A DNA stretch of 34,936 bases. Source: Pseudonocardiales bacterium (GTDB taxonomy: Bacteria; Actinomycetota; Actinomycetes; Mycobacteriales; Jatrophihabitantaceae). A model generated the notes under the pieces. The model was given only the letters and a program-made list of their open reading frames with translations. It was not told where the DNA came from and did not search any database. The stretch spans positions 1-34,936 of the forward strand of contig JAVEES010000019.1 of NCBI GenBank assembly GCA_030840285.1. Direction: 5' to 3'. Shown here in pieces: positions 29,235-34,936 of the stretch (position 1 is the first letter of the stretch; each line of letters opens with the position of its first letter). A program made the position numbers and the translations under genes.

Positions 29235-32200
29235 ATGGCGCAGAGCCCAGCGCCCGATTCGGCCCTTTCCATTCGGATTTTGGGACGTCTGGCCGCCAGC
29301 CAGGACGGGCAGGAACTCGATCTCGGCGGGTCGCGCCAGCGCGCGGTGCTCGGCATCTTGGTGGCCGCCCGCCGGGCGACGATCCCGGCGTCGCGGATGA
29401 TCGACTTGATCTGGGATGAGAATCCACCCCCGCAGGCCAGCGGTGCGCTACATGCCTACGTATCGCACCTTCGCAAGCGGCTCGAACCTTCGCGTGCGGC
29501 CCGCTCTGCCGCGATGGTTCTCGTCAGCGAAGGCTCCGGCTATGCGCTGCGGGTGCCGGATCAGGTCGTGGACGCCTGGCGCTTCGAAGCCGCCGTGAAC
29601 GAAGCGAGCAGGCTCACGGGCCGGGCCGCCGTCGACGCGCTGCGCGATGCACTCGCTCTGTGGCAAGGCTCGGCGTTCGCCGACTATGCCGGGCAACCAT
29701 GGGCGGACGCGCAACGCATCCGCTACGCCGAGGTGCATGCGCACGCAGTCGATGAATTGCTCGGCGCGCGGCTCGCGACCGGCGAGGCAAGGCCGCTGAT
29801 TCCCGACCTTGAGGCCGCGGTCGCAGCGGAGCCGCTGCGCGAGGATCGCTGGCGGTTGCTCGCACTTGCGTTGTACCGATCGAATCGGCAGGCCGATGCG
29901 TTGTCGGCCCTGCGCCGGGCCCGCTCCATGCTGTCGGACGAACTCGGTGTCGACCCCGGTCCGGCGCTTCGCGAGCTCGAGGCCGAGGTGCTCGCGCAGT
30001 CGCCGGCGCTGCTGCGGCCGACGCCGTCGGCGCCCGCAACCCCGGCCGGACCGCACACACTGACCGGGCCCGCCCCGCCGACCATGCCTCTCACGCCGAC
30101 CAGGCCGCACACGCTGACCGGGCTAACCACGTCAACCGGACTGACTGCAACGACCGGCGACGACCTGGTCGACCGCGACCGCGAGGTATCGCAGCTGAGC
30201 GCCTGCCTCGAGGCCAGTACCGCCAACGTCGGTTCGCTCGTGCTGATCGCCGGACCGGCCGGCATCGGCAAGACTCGTTTGCTGACCGAGCTTCGTCGCG
30301 GCCTCGGCGATCGCGCCTTGAGCCTGACTGCCCGGGCCAGCCAGCTCGAGCGCGAGTTCGCCTATGGCGCGGTGCGGCAACTCTTCGACCGGATCCTCTC
30401 GACGCCAGCCGATCGAGAACGGCTGCTTTCCGGTTCGGCACGGGCGGCGGCGTCGGTCTTCGACACGGACACGGCAGAGACCGGTGACCGCACCGATAGC
30501 ACCTTCGCCGTGCTCAACGGTCTCTACTGGCTGGTGGTCAACGCTGCGGCCGACCGTCCACTCGTGTTGTCGGTGGACGACCTGCACTGGTGCGACACCG
30601 GGTCGTTGCGCTTCTTCGCCTTCTTGGCCCATCGGCTCGAGGGCCTGCCGGTGCTGTTGGCCGCGACGCTGCGCACCGGCGAAGAACACCAGGACGCCGC
30701 CCTGCTCGCCGAGCTCGAACACGACGTCAACACGACCGCGATCCGACCGGCCCCGCTGAGTCTTGCCGGGGTCGGCGCCTTGGTCCGTCAGCGGCTCGGC
30801 GAACATGCCGAGCCGGCATTCATCGCCGCCTGTCACCGCACGACCTCGGGCAACCCATTGCTGGTTCGCCAACTGTTGCGCGCCCTCGAGGCCGACGGAG
30901 TCCGTCCCGATGCCGTGCACGCGGGCACCGTGAACGCAACCGGGTCCAGGGCGATCGCGAGCCTGGTGCTGATGCGGCTGGCGAGACTGCCCGAAGCGGC
31001 GACCGCGGCGGCGCGCGCGGTGGCGGTGCTGGGCGACGGCGCCGAATTACCGGCCGTGGCCGCACTCGCTGATCTGTCCGACGCTGACTGCGCCACCGCC
31101 ATCGCCGCGCTCGTGCGCTCGGAGATGCTGCACGATCAATACCCGCTCGCGTTCGTACACCCGCTGATCCGCGACGCGGTCTATCAGGACGTTCCAACCG
31201 GCCAGCGCCAGCTGCACCACGAACGGGCCGCACGATCACTCGATGCGGCCGGCGCATCGGCCGAACAGGTCGCCGCCCACCTGATGCGGGTGCCCGCCCG
31301 CGGCGATGCCTGGGTCTGCACGGCATTGCGGCAGGCAGCCCGGATCGCGTCCGACCGGGGTGCTCCCGAGGGGGCCGCGGCCTACCTGACGCGCGCGCTC
31401 GCCGAACCGCCGACTGATGCCGAGCGGCCCGGGTTACTGCTCGAGCTGGGACGAGCCGATGCCGGCGTCGACGGCGCCGCTTCTGTGGCGCATCTGCGCG
31501 AGGCCTACCGGACGCTGCCCGATCCGCAACAACGCGGGAGCGTGGCCAAGGAGCTCGGTCACGTCCTCGTGTTCGCCGGTGCGCAGGGCGAGGCCACCCT
31601 TTTCACCCAGCAGACTCAACTCGAACTCGCGGGGCTGGCATCGGCGGACGACCTGCAGGCCCTGAAAGCGCTCGAACGCACGGCCGGTCACATGCACGGC
31701 ATCGATGCATCGAACTGGCAGCTCGGCACGCCGACGATCAGCGGGGACGGGCCGGGCGCTCGGAGGCTTGCGGCCTGCCTGGCCTGGGAATCGGTGTTCG
31801 CCGGCACGAACCGCGAAGAGGCACTCGCACAGGCGCAGTTCGCCCTCGCCGACGGCGTGCTGCAACGCGATGACGGCGGCTTGTTCTGGGCGATCGCCGG
31901 GATCGTCCAAGAAGTAGCCGATGTCGACCACGGCTCGCTATGGGACGACGCGCTGGCCGACGCGCACGCACAGGGGTCGGTGTTCGCCGCGTTGGCGGTA
32001 CATCTGTGGCGCGGTTATGCCCAGTGGTACCGGGGTGAACTGCGCGAGGCGTACACATCGCTCACGGCCAGCACCGAGTTCAGCTATCAGTACGGTGGGC
32101 TCATCAGCGCCCCGTACGGGCACGCATTCCTGATCCACCTGCTCATCGATCGCGGCGACGTCGCCGCGGCCCGGGCGTACTACGACTCGGTGCGCGATGA

Positions 32201-32921
32201 GGTGCGGATCGGCGACGGAGGGCGGCTGCGGCGCCAAGCCGAGTGCGAGTTGCTGCTGGCCGAGGGGCGCTACCCCGAAGTGATCGAACTGAGCCACCTC
32301 CTCGAGCGGATGACGCCGTACCTGAAGAGTCCTGTCTGGCGCCAGACGCTGAAGCAGCGGGCCCGCGCGCTGGGCGCATTGGGCCGCACCGAGGAGGCAC
32401 TTGACGTCATCGCCGAGGACTACGAGCTCGCCCTGCGGTGGGGAGCGCCGCGCGCGATCGGCCGGTCGCTGCTGATCCGCGGCGAGCTGAGCGGTCGTGA
32501 GGGCGAATCCCCACTGCGCGACGCGATCTCGACGCTCACCGGCGGGTCGGCGCAGGCGCCGGTCGACGTCATTCGGGCTCAGCTGGCATTGAGCAAGATC
32601 GTCGACGATAAGGACGAGCAGGTCGCACTGCTGCAGCGAGCGGTGCAGCTGGGCGACATCACCGGCGCGCTCGGCCTGCGGTCAGAGGCCGCGGATCGCC
32701 TGCAGGCGCTGGGTGCCGAGGTGCCGCAGCCGCCGGCATCGCTGAGTTTGACCAGTACCGAGCAGCGGATCGCGAAGTTGACCGCCGACGGCGTCGAAGT
32801 CAGAGAGATAGCCGAGGCGCTGTTCCTGACCCCACACGCCGTCCAACTGTCTCTCGACGTGATTCGGGACCGACTGAACGTGACAAATGATGACGAGCTA
32901 GGCCGCGCACTCGACGCTTGA
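29235..32921 (+). CDS. AfsR/SARP-type BTAD regulator fused to AAA ATPase and C-terminal LuxR-like HTH
   Basis: RBS GAGGAGG; N-term OmpR-like wHTH + BTAD (DAWRFEAAV..., ELGVDPGPALRELEAEVL); Walker A LIAGPAGIGKTRLL; Walker B PLVLSVDDLHWCD; C-term LTSTEQRIAKLTADGVEVREIAEALFLTPHAVQLSLDVIRDRLNV. Confidence 0.9.
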   Translation: MAQSPAPDSALSIRILGRLAASQDGQELDLGGSRQRAVLGILVAARRATIPASRMIDLIWDENPPPQASGALHAYVSHLRKRLEPSRAARSAAMVLVSEGSGYALRVPDQVVDAWRFEAAVNEASRLTGRAAVDALRDALALWQGSAFADYAGQPWADAQRIRYAEVHAHAVDELLGARLATGEARPLIPDLEAAVAAEPLREDRWRLLALALYRSNRQADALSALRRARSMLSDELGVDPGPALRELEAEVLAQSPALLRPTPSAPATPAGPHTLTGPAPPTMPLTPTRPHTLTGLTTSTGLTATTGDDLVDRDREVSQLSACLEASTANVGSLVLIAGPAGIGKTRLLTELRRGLGDRALSLTARASQLEREFAYGAVRQLFDRILSTPADRERLLSGSARAAASVFDTDTAETGDRTDSTFAVLNGLYWLVVNAAADRPLVLSVDDLHWCDTGSLRFFAFLAHRLEGLPVLLAATLRTGEEHQDAALLAELEHDVNTTAIRPAPLSLAGVGALVRQRLGEHAEPAFIAACHRTTSGNPLLVRQLLRALEADGVRPDAVHAGTVNATGSRAIASLVLMRLARLPEAATAAARAVAVLGDGAELPAVAALADLSDADCATAIAALVRSEMLHDQYPLAFVHPLIRDAVYQDVPTGQRQLHHERAARSLDAAGASAEQVAAHLMRVPARGDAWVCTALRQAARIASDRGAPEGAAAYLTRALAEPPTDAERPGLLLELGRADAGVDGAASVAHLREAYRTLPDPQQRGSVAKELGHVLVFAGAQGEATLFTQQTQLELAGLASADDLQALKALERTAGHMHGIDASNWQLGTPTISGDGPGARRLAACLAWESVFAGTNREEALAQAQFALADGVLQRDDGGLFWAIAGIVQEVADVDHGSLWDDALADAHAQGSVFAALAVHLWRGYAQWYRGELREAYTSLTASTEFSYQYGGLISAPYGHAFLIHLLIDRGDVAAARAYYDSVRDEVRIGDGGRLRRQAECELLLAEGRYPEVIELSHLLERMTPYLKSPVWRQTLKQRARALGALGRTEEALDVIAEDYELALRWGAPRAIGRSLLIRGELSGREGESPLRDAISTLTGGSAQAPVDVIRAQLALSKIVDDKDEQVALLQRAVQLGDITGALGLRSEAADRLQALGAEVPQPPASLSLTSTEQRIAKLTADGVEVREIAEALFLTPHAVQLSLDVIRDRLNVTNDDELGRALDA

Positions 32922-32928
32922 GCCGGTT

Positions 32929-32961
32929 GCAAGTCTGCCGCAAGCCGCCCGCAACCCGGGC
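32929..32961 (+). promoter_or_regulatory. Three 11-bp direct repeats (GCAAGTCTGCC/GCAAGCCGCCC/GCAACCCGGGC), candidate SARP operator
   Basis: Units start at 32929, 32940, 32951; in the gap between a BTAD regulator and the downstream oxidoreductase. Confidence 0.5.
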
Positions 32962-33006
32962 CCATCAAGGTTCTCCTCGACCACAAAGAGTCCTGAGGAG
33001 GACGAG

Positions 33007-34404
33007 ATGAGTATCGACTACGGCGCCACGCGAACCACCGCAGAGGCGCTACGCGGAATGTGCGGCGGCGCCGTGCACCTGCCCGGTGATCCCGGCTACG
33101 ACGCCTCGCGCATGCCATGGAACGTCTGGGTTTCCTCGCTGAACCCGGCCGCCGTTGCCTACCCCCGCACGGCAGCCGAGGTGAGCGAGCTGGTCATCGC
33201 GGCGCGAGCAGCGGGCTTGCAGGTCACCACGCAGGCAACCGGCCACAATGCCTCCCCGCTCGGCGACCTGAGCGAAGTCGTATTGATCAAGACGTCGGCG
33301 ATGACCAGCGTCGAGATCGATCAGGACTTGGCCATCGCTCGAGTCGGCGCGGGGACGCTCTGGCTCGACGTCGTCGAGGCTGCCGCGGCGCACGGGCTGA
33401 CGGTGCTGCACGGCTCATCACCCGACGTCGGTGTGCTGGGCTATTCACTCGGCGGTGGTATGGGCTGGTACGCCCGCGAGCTCGGTCTGCAGAGCAACGC
33501 GCTGACCGGGGCGACCATCGTGACGGCCGACGGATCGACCGTTCACGCCTCGGCCACCGAGAACGCCGACCTGTTCTGGGCGGTGCGCGGCGGCGGCGGC
33601 AACTACGGTGTCGTGACCGAGGTCGAGTTCCGGACGTTCGGCTTCACCGACGCCTACGGCGGCATGCTGGTGTGGCCGTGGGAGCAGGCCGAGGCAGTCC
33701 TGCGCACCTGGGCGGCGTGGGCGGTGGACGCGCCTCGATCGGTAACGACGTCGTTCCGCATCCTGCAGATTCCGCCGTTGCCCGAGATTCCAGAGCCGGT
33801 CCGCGGACGCAATCTGGTCGTGATCGACGGCGCGGTGCTGGCCGGCGACGCACAGGCCGAAGCGATCCTGGCGCCGTTGCGGGCGCTGCGCCCGGAGATG
33901 GACACGTTCGCACGAGTACCTACCGCGACGTTGGTCCGGCTGCACATGGATCCCGAAGGCCCGACGCCGGCTGTATCGGCGACCTCGATCCTGGCCGAAC
34001 TGCCGGCCGCGGGAATCGACGCGCTGCTAGCGCAGACCGGTCCGGGCTCGGACTCGAAGCTGACCGTCATGGAGCTGCGTCAGCTCGGCGGCGCGCTGGC
34101 GGTCCCAGCCGAGGGGGCCGGCGCCGTCGCCCACATGCCCGGGCAGTTTCTGGCTTTCGCACTCGCGATCGCCGCAACTCCCGAGCTTGGCGAGCTGGGA
34201 GATCAGCAAAGTCACCAGGCTATCGAGGCTCTGGCACCGTGGGCGAGCGGCCGGGACTACCTCAACTTCGCCGAAGCGTCGATGGACACCTCGCGGGGTT
34301 ACGACGAGGACGCGTGGTTGCGGCTGCGCCAGGTCAAGACGGCGTGGGACCCCTCCGCCGTGTTCATCGGCAACCACGCGATCCCGCCGCTGCGCGAGAA
34401 CTAA
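33007..34404 (+). CDS. FAD-binding (PCMH/BBE-type) oxidoreductase
   Basis: AAVAYPRTAAEVSELVIAAR, TGHNAS (FAD-His region), GVLGYSLGGGMGW, C-terminal BBE W..SAVFIGNHAIPP; RBS GAGGAGG. Confidence 0.92.
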   Translation: MSIDYGATRTTAEALRGMCGGAVHLPGDPGYDASRMPWNVWVSSLNPAAVAYPRTAAEVSELVIAARAAGLQVTTQATGHNASPLGDLSEVVLIKTSAMTSVEIDQDLAIARVGAGTLWLDVVEAAAAHGLTVLHGSSPDVGVLGYSLGGGMGWYARELGLQSNALTGATIVTADGSTVHASATENADLFWAVRGGGGNYGVVTEVEFRTFGFTDAYGGMLVWPWEQAEAVLRTWAAWAVDAPRSVTTSFRILQIPPLPEIPEPVRGRNLVVIDGAVLAGDAQAEAILAPLRALRPEMDTFARVPTATLVRLHMDPEGPTPAVSATSILAELPAAGIDALLAQTGPGSDSKLTVMELRQLGGALAVPAEGAGAVAHMPGQFLAFALAIAATPELGELGDQQSHQAIEALAPWASGRDYLNFAEASMDTSRGYDEDAWLRLRQVKTAWDPSAVFIGNHAIPPLREN

Positions 34405-34429
34405 CCGCGAGGTCGCGATTGTCAGTGCA

Positions 34430-34465
34430 CAGCTAGGCCCGGGCCACGAGGTCCGGGCCTAGCTG
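34430..34465 (+). terminator. Strong hairpin downstream of FAD oxidoreductase
   Basis: CAGCTAGGCCCGG - 10 nt - CCGGGCCTAGCTG, perfect 13-bp stem. Confidence 0.75.
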
Positions 34466-34671
34466 CGATCCGGCCGTCCGCGAAGGCGTTCGACTGCCTG
34501 CGCATCACCATCGCGAGGTGGCGAAACAGCTGCCGACGATGACCGCACGGCTGGTGCAATGGGCTATTCGCCCGCATCCTCCAAACCTGGCAGGGGGTAC
34601 GGATCGCTGGTGGCTGACGGGCCGTCGGACGGTACATTCCCAACACGGCATCAAGGAGAAGGAGAAGACGC

Positions 34672-34936
34672 GTGACGACTGCACTGGTCGCCGGCGCCGC
34701 CGCCGCGACGGAGCTTCCTGACCTGAACGTCTTCGCCGTCACCGTGGCCGAACACCAGGACGGCTCCGGATGGCACCTGTCCTTCAGGTCGCGTTGACCG
34801 TCACGCCGCAGGACGTCGCAGCGGGACTGGACTCCTATGTGATCACATCCTCCGACGGCGTCACCTTTTACGGCGGCATCCAGCGATGGGCCAGTGCTGA
34901 CGGCACGCTGACCTTCGAACTCGACGAAGCGGCGGC
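34672..34936 (+). pseudogene. Small protein gene truncated by window edge with apparent -1 frameshift near 34785
   Basis: RBS AAGGAGAAGGAG; GTG frame reads VTTALVAGAAAATELPDLNVFAVTVAEHQDGSGWHLSF then RSR*; shifted frame continues QVALTVTPQDVAAGLDSYVITSSDGVTFYGGIQRWASADGTLTFELDEAAA. Confidence 0.6.

Overview
High-GC actinobacterial chromosomal segment made mostly of core genes. Left to right: 3' end of lipB, lipA, a secreted/anchored Pro-rich protein (-), DUF4191 and RDD membrane proteins, glnA with a four-half-site GlnR operator, a Tat-type phospholipase C, an AbiEi/DUF6088-like antitoxin with an apparently decayed partner, a YbhN-type flippase-like membrane protein (-), a PAP2 membrane phosphatase, glnE / class I glutamine amidotransferase / second glutamine synthetase (-), nadE, panB, an RNB ribonuclease plus histone H1-like Lys/Ala-rich protein (-), rnpB RNase P RNA (-), TauE/SafE and ArsB/SLC13-like permeases joined by a coding-competent tandem repeat, RNase H/phosphatase - zinc ribbon - Nif3 (-), a PLDc_N membrane protein, alkB behind a LexA/SOS-like box, a BTAD(SARP)-AAA-LuxR regulator followed by an FAD-linked oxidoreductase behind three 11-bp direct repeats, and a truncated gene at the right edge carrying an apparent frameshift. 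No tRNA, CRISPR array, transposase or phage gene was recognised. The accessory features I consider most worth checking are the dual DNA-binding-domain regulator with its candidate 11-bp operator/FAD oxidase module, the ATGA-linked tandem repeat ORF, the SOS-box alkB, the orphaned AbiEi-like gene and the H1-like/RNB operon. All assignments come from reading sequence and motifs; no database search was run.
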